A DNA stretch of 64,000 nucleotides from Hydractinia symbiolongicarpus (taxonomy: Eukaryota > Cnidaria > Hydrozoa > Anthoathecata > Hydractiniidae), in NCBI RefSeq assembly GCF_029227915.1, contig NC_079884.1, positions 13,208,001 through 13,272,000 of the forward strand, written 5' to 3'. The number at the start of each line of letters is the position of its first letter. Positions within the stretch are counted from its first letter, which is position 1. The position numbers were made by a program, and so were the translations under genes. The notes beneath the pieces are model-generated. The model worked only from the letters and a program-made list of their open reading frames with translations. It was not told where the DNA came from and searched no databases. This document shows positions 22,301-35,000 of this stretch, piece by piece.

Positions 22301-23060
22301 TTTTTTGTCGATAGAGCTTCAGATGTCGTTGACGTTGAAGAATATGAACTTGCTTCGCTTGAAGATGTCAGGGTAGATATGGAGGTGGTGGGTAACGTTG
22401 ATGAGAAAGTACTGGAAATAGGGTCTGTGACAGTTGTGTTCATGTTTTTAGTTGATTGTTCTTTTGATAATATAGGCATGGTTGATGAAGTTACTAAGTT
22501 TGTTGTGGTTTTGAGGGTTGTGTCTCCTGCTAGAATATAGTAATACAGAGTTATGTATTGATATTTTAAGGGTGCTGGTTTAGATATTTAAAAAGTATTA
22601 TTACAAACAATGCCATTTTTTTAACCAGCCAGAAATTGAAATTTTTAAATGTTTCGTTATTTTTTGCTCATGCAGGCTGAAATTGTTCCTATTTTGTTAT
22701 AATATATATAAAAAATTACAATTCGCTAAAAATATGTGCCTATATAGATGTCCGTTTTTGTACAGAAAGAAAATGAGTAAAATTGTTGCAGCGATAAAAT
22801 TTTTTACACAAAAAGAGATTTGAAAACTTTAATGACTGTAAATATTAGAGATTATTGCAGCTAAGGCAACGCGAAGTGATTTTTTCACATTTTCAAACTT
22901 TAGAAAATCTCCTAAGTATGGTTGGTTTGACATTGATTGTCTATGTCTATTATTGGTACCCAATCTAAGAGTGATGAAAATACAAAAAAGGATCACTTGA
23001 CTTACATGTTGTAATGGCAACCGAAGCTGCAACTATTAACCAAACAAGTCCTGTCAGCAT
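13318..23060 (-). CDS. Giant mucin-like type I membrane protein with SEA domain
   Basis: Four exons: 23060-23006 (signal peptide MLTGLVWLIVAASVAITT), 22529-14449, 14157-13948 and 13449-13318. Phases join and give about 2825 residues. Residues about 90-2230 are some 53 Ser/Thr/Pro-rich repeats of 40 residues, expected to be densely O-glycosylated. Then come a cysteine-containing segment (CSMKC), a probable degenerate first SEA-like unit, and a clear SEA domain at about 2560-2630 (YKELASNMT; GFSKGSIVTDFEVVF). GS in GSIVT matches the SEA self-cleavage site. An acidic stalk, a membrane helix (WSLVLIVCSIGIVILFLVVLL) at about 2686-2710 and a cytoplasmic tail follow. The tail has tyrosine phrases (YDLA, SYEII) and ends in STEL, a class I PDZ-ligand form. 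Exon 3 could instead stop at 14011 (donor gtaaca), also in frame; 13948 (gtaaga) is the better donor. The role is presumably a surface mucin. Confidence 0.88.
13801..13851. mobile_element. Degenerate palindromic MITE, CTCATCCCAAGATCTC member
   Basis: Reads attctcatcccaagatctcg and ends gcactgggattgagaat. It is a diverged member of the CTCGTCCCCAGAGCTC hairpin family and lies in the last intron of the mucin gene. Confidence 0.4.
15948..22320. repeat. 120-bp coding tandem array, about 53 copies
   Basis: The landmark word gatgtcgttgacgttgatgg recurs every 120 bases throughout. Each unit encodes 40 residues of the mucin on the minus strand, for example TSTAGTTPSTTSEFFSTAKL followed by SSGASSTPSTSTTSQSLSTK. 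Units vary mostly by single bases. Larger blocks are copied: 19621-19980 is nearly identical to 21901-22260 (shift 2280, 19 units) and 20941-21240 to 21301-21600 (shift 360, 3 units). Length is a multiple of three throughout, so unit gain or loss keeps the frame. Confidence 0.97.
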
Positions 23061-23569
23061 GGTCGATTTGTCTATGGTTCCTTCGTGCTTTTTTTAAGAT
23101 TGGTGACGTAATTATTGTAATATCACTATAGAAGAAATAAACACAAGTAATTGTACATGATTCAATAAATATGTACACGAGATGAGAGGAATGCCATTTT
23201 TGTGAAACGCTAAGTACAATCATGTTTGTAACAACTGGGTTTGCATCATTTGATAGAATATAGCTAATAGAAGTATATAATATAAGAAAGGCACAATATT
23301 ATGTCCTTAAAGGAAAGTAAATTTGTAACGCAGCGTTATATTTTTATGACTTGTGTGCTTTTTTATTCATAACAATAGTGTTTTTTTTTGTTTTAACATA
23401 AATATTCTCAACTTTTAGGCAAAAATCATCCTGATATATTCATAGGAAATTCTAAGAACAGTTATGTTTAAAAAAATATCTGTGAATGCAAGTTGGTGAA
23501 AAAATCACCCCGAAGGTGCTGTGGTTTAAGCAGTTATTTTAATATTTTAACGGGGGGAAATACAGTGGA
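23061..23569. other. Upstream region of the mucin gene
   Basis: Presumed promoter and 5' UTR of the minus-strand mucin gene. The start ATG is at 23060-23058. No clear TATA box was identified and no other gene is seen. Confidence 0.35.
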
Positions 23570-23570
23570 A

Positions 23571-24177
23571 TCTCTCTAAAGCGGACATGGTCTAAAGCGG
23601 ACACCTCTATATAACAGACACTATTCCTTGGAACGGACTGATTTCAGGTCAAACTCTCACAAGAAAATCTCCATAAGACGGACACTTTATAAAACGGACA
23701 CTTTTTTCGCACCAAATGACATTTTTCCTTAAAAACGCTCTGTGTAATGCGAACACATAAAAAAACACTTGTTAAATTTCGATGTTCAACTTTATTTCGT
23801 ACATTTCTTAAATTTTTTATTTACATTCTCTACAATCTGTTTGTTACATGGGAACGAAAGCGATGATAGCGAGGAGGAAAATCTTAGTTATGCAGAAGTA
23901 ATCACCTTGCCCTATAGAATTTGTTGCAGCCCTATTATTGACGAAGAAAGTGAAGACATGCTGGCATTAGTTACAAATCAAATTATATGTCTCATTTCCT
24001 TGATTTAAAAGGAATAGAACAAAGAAAAACTGTACATAAACAAAAAAAAGTCATTTTTTCGGTAAAATTTGCTTTGAAAGTGATTTTTGGATACAGTCTC
24101 TATAAAGTGGACACCTCTATAAGACGGACACTTTTTTTGCACCGATGATGTCCACTTTAGAAAGATTCCACTGTACC
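23571..24177. mobile_element. pogo/Tigger-like DNA transposon remnant
   Basis: The left end tacagtggaatctctctaaa is mirrored by tttagaaagattccactgta at the right. TA flanks and cagtgg termini with ataaagcggacac and gacggacac subterminal words are typical of pogo/Tigger elements of the Tc1/mariner superfamily. The inside includes a plus-strand acidic open frame at 23769-24008 (ESDDSEEENLSYAEVI), perhaps the relic C-terminus of the transposase. About 0.6 kb, non-autonomous. Confidence 0.7.
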
Positions 24178-24526
24178 ATTTTACATCAATGATAGGGTAC
24201 AAGTATACCTGAGTTAAGAAAAAAAAGTAAGCATATGTTCTTATTTTTTTCTAATCTTGTCTTTAATATTCTCATAGAAAAAAGGCGTGAAACGCAGCCC
24301 CCGCCCCCCATATGCTTACATGTAAGTCTATAAAAAACTGTTTACATATACAAAACGTATCCAAACATTAGTGCACGCTATTGTAGTATCGTGCGGTGAT
24401 CACCAGAAGCATACCATTCTCGTTCCCAGGACTCCTTTCTTGCTTTTGCCAGCCAGCATGTATATATCAGAAAGCAAAAAGGAAGCTCTCCTTTAGAACA
24501 TGCAGGAACCCAGGGCCTCTAACGTC

Positions 24527-25503
24527 CTTTTTATAAGAACGTTTAAATTTCAGCTGAGGTTAGATGTTCTTATTTTTTTTTGCACTTTTTCAGCCTTAAA
24601 TGCTCTTATTTATGTTCTTCCGAAAAAGTGGCGAAAATTTCATATTTCGACCAAAAAATTGGAAAATACGAATGATTTGGTAGAATTGGAAGAAAGATAT
24701 GAATTTAACTTATTTTAAAAAATATATGTATATTAGTGAAAAGTAAGAAAAAAACTTTCTGAAAATAAATCTGAACTGTTATATTCATTTTTGTCTCATA
24801 TCTATGAAGAAATTCAGACTGACAAAACGTTGTTAAAAACTAGATGGTTAAAAAATCATTTATTCAGGGATTGGGTCCAAAGTTGGTATTTACATTAAAA
24901 AAAATAATAGACATAAAACTGAAAATGACAGCGAGGATTATTTACCTATCATTAATTCTAGGATTTGTAATATAATCTCCTATGTTGAAATCTATAACGT
25001 CTGTATCTAATCAAGACACGAAAGATATCGAGACATTTATCCGTTTAATATGAATAAATAATTGACGATTGGAAATACAGGCTTTTTCATAAAAATCAAA
25101 AAAATTTAACCTGAGGCTAGTTGTTCTTATTTCTCGAGCCTCTTAATAGTAAGAACACAACTTCAAAATTTAGCCTGATTTTGTTCTTATTTTTACGAAA
25201 TAATGTGTTGAGATAAAAACAAATGTGTTTTAGTTGCCAATGAAGCTCTATGATTGTGTTCACAAAAAATGAAGTAAGAATGTCAAGTTATTGTAGGTAA
25301 AAAAAGGAACGATCACAAGCAAAAACAATTATCTTTAACCTGAAAGAGAGAATTGCAAGAGAATTTACATTCCACGATTGTTCTTACATTGTGTTTTTAG
25401 TTTTAAAAATAATCATGCTTGGAGATGTTCTCATTTTGTTCTTATTTTGTTTTTATTACTCTAAGGCTCGCGTTCTTATAAGATTGTTCTTACATAAAAA
25501 CGC
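24527..25503. mobile_element. MITE-like element with TAAGAAC subterminal repeats
   Basis: The left end ccttttttataagaacg-like and the right end gttcttacataaaaacgcg are inverted relatives. The words taagaac/gttctta and gaggctag/gaggttag recur inside in both orientations. This is typical of a non-autonomous DNA transposon with subterminal motifs. Ends are approximate. Confidence 0.4.
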
Positions 25504-28500
25504 GTGTACACGGTGTTAGACCTTGGAGGAAGGAATACGGATTCTTTCCTCCAAGGTTAGACTAATAAGACTCGCTAAGTAGCTCAAAATATACGCAAAA
25601 CTATCAAATAATAAGCCAAAAAAATTGTGGAATTTCAAAAAAAAAAAAACACAAAATAGAACACATTTCTCTATAAGAACATAAAGCTTAAACTTCGAAT
25701 CGCATTTCTTCGAAAGCGGTGTACACAAAAACCCCACAAAATGTGCTCGACGATGGATTGGAAATTATATAATGAGTGATAAAGAGCATATAATTGAAAC
25801 GCGACTAAGTGGCCTATTAAAAAATCGTAAACGCAATTAAATTGTTCACAAAAACATTTAAAAATTACAAGTAATAAAAACATAATTACAGTTACCTTCG
25901 AGTAAGTGTAAAGCAGGATTAACCGGGCTTTGTAAAATACACAGAATACACAGGTGATTTTTGAATCACCTACCTGGCTAGAGTTTGTTCTTTATAACAA
26001 GTGGTAATGCTACAGACTGGGAGTTGTTTTTATACAAAATTTAGGTTTTCCGTATGTAAAAACAAAATACTTAAAACACATAGTCGGAAATTTTTCTATG
26101 AAGGGCTGCTTCCATTTTAGTTTGTCGTGTCGACAAATTTAACCTTAACGTTGGCAAATCCAGCTCTAATGTCGGTACTTTTGATTAGCGGTAGACATGT
26201 GCATGAAATGTTTGTGCCATTTTTATTCCTATCCATTATATGAATTTCAAAGTAAAACAAAAAATAAAAACAAACATATACATCAATCAAATAAACAAGA
26301 AATATTCAAACAGCAAACTTAGCTGGCATGATGGATATGAATTAGAGGAGAGCAATCTGGATTTTAGAATATATTTGTAGATAGCTAATTTGTTATGAGA
26401 ATATATTTTTCAACAACATAACACTTTGGTGAAGCAAGGGTTTTACATAGACCTTTTTTCTGCCGATTCTTAAAGAACGAATATTTTGACTCACAACGTA
26501 AGATTCGAAGAACTTTGACTTTGAGTCATTTTTTTATACTTATTTTATAAATGTTTTTAAGAACATTTTAAAGCTTCTAGAGTCAAGACTAAAGTTGTTT
26601 TTTCTGTATAATATTTGGAAAATGTGGCTTTGCAAAAAGGTGATAAGACTACTACAATCTTCTACTTGCTCCTGTTATTTTTAACTACTCTAGCTGCACC
26701 TAAGGATATGCAATCACATATTCTTAGATTCTACAATAGAACAGCTTTTGTATTTATTTTTACGAAAAAAATGTAATACTTTAACGGCGAAATAACAATA
26801 ATAATATAAAAATAAAATTAAAATAAAACATAAAAAACACGAAGTAGCTAAGTGAGAAAACGGTAAAAAGACAATTACATCCTCACCACAAAAATTACAA
26901 TAAATGTACCAGTAAGGACACAAGCTTTTGTATTTCCAGATCTCCTGAATAAAATTTATTTCTGACGTTCTGTGCGCATTTTCTTTCTCATTAACAAAAC
27001 CAAAAATAACAAAAGCAATTCTCAAACTTATAAATATATTATATTACACTCCATTGAGTACGAAAATTCATAAGTACTTTTACGTTTTTAATTAGAGATA
27101 ATTTCTGATTTCCTTCTCCAGTTTCCTTCATGACATCTTGAGTGTCAATGAGAAATGTACAACGTGTACAGCGTGGAAAAGTCACGTGGTCTCTTACAAA
27201 ATCATGAATGAATACATTTCCAAGAATGAAAACAAATGAATTTATTTATTTTATTTGATTCTGTAGCTAGAAAACCAAAAATCATTAACATAACAAGAGA
27301 AATGTGAAGTTGTTTATTGTGCTAGAAGGTAGGGTTTCTGTGTTTTAAAAAATCAAAATTCTATAGTGTCCGATGTATATTTCGGTAATAAATACGTGGT
27401 CACACATAGAAAATATAATATATACTTCTAAATATAAAGTTAAATCACGTCTCCCGATTACTTTTCTCCAATTATTCTTTTGCGGAATGCAACTAACTAT
27501 ATCATCGGTTTTCAATGATTTATATTTTCTACATATTTACAAGAAGACTCTGATGACAAATTTAATAAGGAAGAGTGTAATCGTATATTCTATAATAGCT
27601 TTCTTTATAAATTCAGAGAAGCGAATAAAGAACTTTGCTTGATAGCATCCAAAGCTTAATTGAGATTAAATTTTTTTAAAGATGGAGATAAAAAACCAAA
27701 TAGTTCTTGTTCTGCTGAGATATATGGTTTTTTGCACCTTTTTAATGAACATCTGGGACAAGTAGGCACAATTATGAACTTTCAGCACACTGCACTAAGA
27801 AATGCCACTGTAAGGGCTGGAATCTCTCACCAATAACCTATTTTTTATCGCTCAGCAATCAGACTAATTGGAAACCAAGCTTAAGAATCTAATACACTCA
27901 ATCATAGTACCGTGTTTTTCCTGCATAGATGGAGGTAACTTTTCCGCTTAGTTTGTTTACATTTTTACCTTCATTTCTGCGCGCGCATCGGGCATTACGT
28001 AATCACTTAGATGCGTGCGCAAGTAAATATCGGGACTCTGATTCCATGTATTCATAAGAACGTTAACGCTGTTCTTCCCACATGTTAGGATCACATTAAG
28101 AACATACTCAGTCTAAATTTCTTTACAAAAACAAAAGTATGTGAGGTCTAAAAAATTACTAAAATAATTAATCTAATCGTTTATTCCATTTTTTACTAAC
28201 ATGAATGTATGTTTTTCAATAAAATAACCTCTATATTTCCAATTCTATAAAATCCTCGTTAGCATTTGTAAACCTGAACATTATATCCACATTTTTTGGA
28301 AAAACACTCGAGACTGAAAAACAAATCAGAAAAATCACAAGTAATCGCTGTTGCCAAAAATTTTTTTTTCTAATTCATCAATTTAGAAAGAAAATAAATT
28401 AAACAATTAAAAAAAACAAAGCTTTAACTTTCCCGCCATTTAAAGAGGTGTCGGTGTATATTTCACAACATCGCTGTTGTGTAAAATGCACAGAGTTTTT

Positions 28501-31500
28501 CAAGTGTTTTGCGAATTTAGAATTTGTTCTTAACTGTGTACGCAAGGCTTTAACATTCGTTATGAAGGCGATACTTTATATACCCCTTACTTAAAAGAAG
28601 AAAAACCCGAAAAAAACACGCTCATGTAGACCCAAAATAACAACGACAAAATTGAAGTTTTGCTCAATTCTGACTTCAGATTTGTCTGTTTTTCTGACTT
28701 TATAGAAAGACACAAATGTCATGACATTGATGCTGACATGGGTTCGAACAAAAATGTGAGAGCGGAAGTACTATGTTTTTTTAATTATATTATCGCCAAC
28801 CAGCTATCTTTTTATGAAAATTTCCCTTATAAGAATAACTAAACTAAAGTAATTTTTAATTTTTTTAACATTGTCGTTTTTTTGTTCATATACTGCAATG
28901 TCTTTAAATATTTTATAGTATATTTCGAATATTTGCTTTGCACAATCTATAACTAAGTACAAAGACCGCAAAAAATAGCATCACTCCTGAAAAAATATTC
29001 TGTTTTGAAACATTGTATTGTTTTTACTTTATTTTTTAGCCATTCCCAGCTTTATTGTAAAGTACAGACTAAAACAAAGAACAAAGCGACAGCTCTAAAT
29101 AAAATTACAACCAAAGTTGAAAACCACAAAACCTAGACAATAAAACTTTAAATCAAAAACATATAACAGTAACAAATTACCCATTTTAAAACATTTCATA
29201 AATCAAATAAATTAAAAAAAAATATTCCAAGCCAGTTACGAGAACTTAAGTCCCAAAGTAAGTTTTTTTACCATGTGATCTTGTGTGAAAGGAAAGTCAG
29301 ATATAAAAGAGCATAAATTCAAAAAGTTAGAGTTGGGGAAAGGAATTCAGTTTGGTTTTTAAAACTTACAAAGTGGAAGTTATCCGGATATACAGATTAT
29401 CTTCTTGTTTTACAAAGTTCAAGTTATCCTGATTAATATATTATCTTCTTTTTCTCCATTTTAAAATTCTTATTTATATTTTTCAATCCCACTCTTTTTC
29501 TTTTCTTTTTCACCATGAATAAATAAATAAATAAATAAATAAAAAAAACTTGCTTTTAAAGAATACTAAAGCAAACAGGTTATTAAAAGCACCCAAATTT
29601 TCTTTTAACCTCAAATATTTTTTTCGAATCTCATTGTTAGTTTGTGTTTCATAGCTCACAAAAGAAAGAAAAAGAAAAATGAAAAAGAAAGCGAACAAAA
29701 AACAAGTTGTTATCAAGTATTGGTAATTTCGAAAAAAATAAGATATTTCCATGGTGATGACACAAATGAGACATATAAAATCCTTTTATTAAGGGATGTG
29801 TAAACATGGTGATAATTATTTCACCATGTTTCTGTTGGAAACAAACATTGCAAAACTTTCCAACTTCGTTCCCAGGATATTCTTACACCAGCTCCTCCGA
29901 AAAGGTGAAAAAGCTTGGGGGCAAAGTCATAAATTAAAACATTTTTGCAAGTCAGCAAAAATTAATTTTTATGTTGATGAATCATGGTCGGGATAAATTC
30001 TTTGAAACAATTCGCAATCAGCAAACAGGTGCTTTTATTGTGCAACTGGAAATTAATCGCATAGCTTGAAGCTGAAGTTTTAAGATAAGCTGGGCATGCG
30101 CTGATCGCAGTGCGAAATTGTGGCTGGTTGAAAACAACATTTTTCTGATTATTCATTAAATTGTTTAGCATGAGTCATAGATTAACAAATGTACAGTTTG
30201 TCAGTTTGGTGAGAAGGACGGGAATGGGTGTTATAACGCTTGACAAATTTTGTAGACCAACTTTGTTCCAAGTCTATTTGTATTAAAATGACGCTATGCT
30301 CTCTTTACTGTTCAAAAAGGTACTGGGGCTGATGTGACATTAAGGTTTTATGTGGTTGTTGTTGTTATCATGTTTGTGTTTACAAAGAAATAAAATCAAC
30401 CTATACATACAGACAAACTCGACCCTGACTCTTTGGTATACACTATTTTCACTTGTAGTAGATTTAATCATTAGAAGCTTCTCTCGAGTACAAATGTTTG
30501 TTCACACAAAACATTTAAATGCTGCAGTCGAAAGAAAAAAGTCCTGTTCAATAGAAAAGTTGACAATCACTTTTTTTGTACAACATTGGAATGCCCACAG
30601 ATTTAAAACTTTGCAAATATAGATTTTAGGAAAATTTAGGATGTTTCGAATTCAGATTTTAGAAGGAAATACTATTAAATGTAAACACGAAAATAAAATT
30701 ATATTTTAGATTTCGAAAAATTAAATTAAAAAAAAAATTAAAAAGACTAATAAAAAAGACATTATTCATGCGCACTGAATATATTTTATTTTTTATAATA
30801 ATAACAATAAAAAAATCTCAAAATTTTAAGTCTAGTTTTATGAGATGTATTTTATGAGAGTTTTATGAGATGTGACCACTGGGCACAGGTTTGGACAGAA
30901 TAAATTTAAAAATAATTAAAAAACACAGGTAACGTTATTCCAGAAAGAAGACACTTGTATATTTGTAAAGGTCTCTATTGTAAATCCTGTTCCCTTTTCA
31001 AATATGATTATTTCTAAACTCTTTGTCGCGTAGAGAAAACTAAAAAGGATGTAATGACAGTATGAGGAAGTTGAGTCACACAGTTATTCAAATTGCAAAA
31101 AACTTTGAAAATTGTTACTTTCACGATAAAGAAAGAAAGAGAAGAGACACAAACTTAAAAAGTTGATTTTTTTTTTAACATTTTAATATAAATACAAATT
31201 GTTTTCTTATTTTTTAAAAAAATCCGTCAAATGTTACTATATACAATCAGTAACATTAATTATGGCAGTACAATGCTTTTGCAATGCGAAAACGCTTCCC
31301 CGCAGGTCGTTGCGTTTCTTCGCTGTGTGATCAAACATTAATTGGGAGGTGAGAAAAAAATTGGTGCATCTATTTGTCTGCTGCCATTAAAATTTTCTTA
31401 CTGATTGCATCTGCCATAGGAAACTTTGAAAAATGCGACTAATTTACATAACCATTTAACAATATGACGTAAAATCCTAATAAAAAAAACATCAAAAACA

Positions 31501-31958
31501 AATAAAAATAACGCAGTGAGAAGAGGGTGGAATTTGGGTGTTGGCCTAGGCCCTTCCCTGATAAAGTTCTCCCGAAGAATACATTCTTCATACATACTTA
31601 GTTAGCGAAAACACAAAGGTAAAACTCAGCCAAGTATTTTTTTAACGAAACGAAACCTCGTTTTTTAAAAAACAATATTAGATAATAACTTCACATCACT
31701 TCAGTCTAACCCTCTCCCCTTAACATTTTAAAATTACTACGAACATTATTTATTTGTATATTATTTTCGTTCTGTAACATAAAAAATGCTAAATAATAAT
31801 AGCAATACATTTAAGGAAGAATAAATGGTTCCAAAAAATACATGAACTTCGTCTTGTGAACCAAAAAATGTGCTGAAAAATTTTTTTTCCGCTTTTTGAA
31901 TTCTCACCAATTTTGTTGTTTAAAGAGAAAGTGTCCTGACACAGCCACCCTTCCCTTG
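25504..31958. other. Gene-poor AT-rich region
   Basis: No exon, RNA gene or clear mobile element was recognised over more than 6 kb. Small hairpins occur: accttggaggaa with ttcctccaaggt at about 25519-25558, and caggtgattt with aatcacctacctg near 25953. A CpG-rich inverted pair (tgcgcgcgcatc / gatgcgtgcgca) lies near 27977-28022. Open frames here are short, low-complexity and lack family similarity. Distal regulatory DNA or unknown repeats cannot be excluded. Confidence 0.5.
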
Positions 31959-31964
31959 TTTATT
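31959..31964 (-). terminator. Candidate AATAAA of the ethanolamine kinase gene
   Basis: Minus-strand AATAAA about 45 bases after the predicted stop at 32011-32009. Confidence 0.5.
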
Positions 31965-32008
31965 TTTCATTTTACGCGCAGAATACTCAAAACAAGTCCT
32001 CTTCTATG

Positions 32009-35000
32009 TCACTGCTTCGTTTCATTCTCTTCTTTGTTGAGAGCCAGACATTTATCTTTTCGAGCGAAATATTCATTAAATCGTAGGATACCATACCTAG
32101 TTAAAAGAGAAAAATATTATCTACAACATGCAAGTATAGTTGCCTTCCTAGCTTTCGAACTCGGATCACACAAAGCGGAAATAATATCTCTTTGATCTCT
32201 TTAAAACAACAAATTATAAAGCCATAAGGCTTTCAAGAGTTCTGGTAAAAATAAAGTTGCGGAAGGAACGAAACTGGAACAATTGAGATACAATTTAGAA
32301 ATCATGAGAGAAGAACGCACTGGCATATACTTTATGTATTTTAACAGTGTTAAACAATGACATGACTTTATTTGTGGACATTCATGATAAGTAGTGGCGA
32401 AGTAGGAGTCACCGTGGTAGTGATTGCGTCAAACAGCCAATTATTTTTTTTAAAAAACAAACAAAAACAAAAAATTTAAACTCAAGTTTTACAATAGTGT
32501 AAATTTATATTATTTTCTTAAGCTGTTATTTACATTCTCTAAGTTTTCAGGTTTTTTCAAAAAATAAATAAAAAAGTTAAAAACAAACAAACACCAAGGG
32601 TTTAATTTCTAATTTGGTGTACATGTTACACAACGGACGAATCCTGCAAAAACTCTTTAGGAAGTTGTAAAAAAAATTAATTAGCCTGTCCAGTAAACAT
32701 GACTCAACATTTGTTGAAAACACCACCAAGGTGCTGCATGGAGATCTCCGTGGAGGTGGGCCGTGAAAGATTACTGGGTAGTTGTGAAAAAAAATTCCGA
32801 AAAACGGATTTCCGGTTTTTGACAATCCACATAACAATTTTTTTTTAAAGTATTTGACGCAGAGAAATTGTTACATTGCATTCTTGAAATAAAATAAAAA
32901 AAACCCAGCTAGCAGAAATTAACATTTAAAATAGTGCTTGAAATGCAAATGAAAAGATACTAACATTAGGACATGTTTTACAGTAACTGCATTGTCACGT
33001 GACTTTTAATATTCTAGTCATCTGGTGCATATCGTCAATTGCATCAGGATATTTCCATGGGATGTAAGTTAAAAGGATAGCTTAAAAGTGTGGATGCAAA
33101 AAACATTTTTGGATAATTTAGGAGGTCTCAGGATCAAATTTATAGAGAAAACACTAAAAAACGTGTTAAAAGTAAAATTTTAAGAAGAAATAAAGAGTAA
33201 CTAATAATCAAGCCTTTTCTTTTTTTTTTTTTTGAATACCAGAGAAAATCTTTATTTCAAATTGCAGGGAATATGTAAAATATCAATCCTGCTGCAACAC
33301 AAACATAGCCCATATTTAGGAGATTTTAGAAGGGCCAGCATACGAAAATAGTTCTTAAAAATTCCAACTACGGAGTTATTTATTAAATAGAATGAAATGA
33401 CACTTTAAAATATAACACATATATCAAAATCTCGCCCAATATAATTCTTCTTTCTCACAAGATAAAATACTTTTTAAACTATTTTCGGTGGATCACGAAA
33501 AATAACGATACAGATTACAATATTTTCCCTCTCTATTTTAATGTTTTAATCTTACCGTTAATGTCAAAAATAAACATTTACTTACTCCATGTAATCAAAG
33601 TCAATTTGCGAAACGTGCGCTTGAACCAACGCCCATATTCCCCAAAACAGATGTGATGCCTAAAATGATAACTAATGTTTATGATTTCCGCACAGTGTAA
33701 ACACAAGTTAGGAACAACAGTTTTCTAAACATATCAGATAATTCATGTTTATAAGTTGCTTTCCATTACACATTTTAACTTCCAAAGCTGCTAAAATACA
33801 AGCTCTGCAGGGCAACAAAAAAATCCAATGTTAATGCCTTTATACTAAACCCTTGGAGGTGCGGTTCAGAACGCCTTAATGGACAGCAGCCTTATGATTT
33901 CTGCATCGTGTAAACACAGGCTAAAAGAAAAAGTGCTAAAAAGTACTTAGTTCAAAATCACGTCCTTTCCATTAGTAGTAGATTAAGCCTTTCAGTGTTA
34001 AAGATTTTGCGACTCCCTAGAAGGGTACTATGGTTTTTTAAAACAGGGCAAAAAATATGGGTATCTACTCATATTTATTAAATGGATGATTATTAAGAAA
34101 TTCAACCGTATTCACAGAAATTCTATTGTATTTACATAGGTTTTCAAAATGTTATTTACTAGGAAAATACCACTTATAGGGAAACTATTGGAGCAATATC
34201 TTAACACCCCCACACACACCAAAACAGCTCGACAGCCACATAAATCCTCCGCCTTACTGCATTTAACCTCCTAGGTTCAAGATCCCGAACATACGTAAAA
34301 AGTCGTAATATCTTATTTCAATTAAAAATTTTATTTAATTCATAAGCACAGTTCAGTCTTAAGACGTCTCATTTTTACACAGTTGGTGAATGGAATGTAA
34401 CTCCTTTGTTAGTTTGCACTTACGCAAAAATAAACAAACACTCTAACAAGTTGTTTAGAAAATTATTAAATTCAAGTGGATTTCTACGAATACACTTAGT
34501 GTTTTATTTCAAAGTGCAGCCAAAAATACTGATTCGACACGTTTGTAATAAAAACATTGCGAGAATGACTTGGAGCGTGTTCAAAAATAAATCCATACCA
34601 ATGAAAACTGATTGACTTGCACGTAAAGACCATCCACGTCCGCTTTTTGTACAGCTCTGTTTATACCTACAAAAATGTTTTTAAAACATTGAGAATTATT
34701 TAACAGCTTATTACAAAAAGAATCTGATAAATTGTTGCAAAAAATATATAAACATGTCCATATAATCCTAGACACAAAATTCTCCTCGTTTTAAATCTTT
34801 TCTTTAAGGTGAAAATAATTTCCTTAGTGTTTCATGTTTTCCCTCACTACGATCTAGCAAAAAGCAAATGGATTGACTGATCCTTAGCTGAATTTTTTTG
34901 TAACGGAAAACCACTATTTTTGACCATGCCCATATTTGAGACAGTGGGTATTTAGTCACTAGCTAACTTTCAAAATTGCATTTTTTAAAACTCAAATTTT

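Noticed and set aside
26714-27025. 103-residue minus-strand frame
   Set aside because: Phe/Tyr/Leu-rich low-complexity reading of AT-rich DNA, no domain or splice context.
29518-29545. CRISPR-like or other array at ataaataaataaat
   Set aside because: Simple microsatellite only; no CRISPR array is expected or seen in this eukaryotic DNA.
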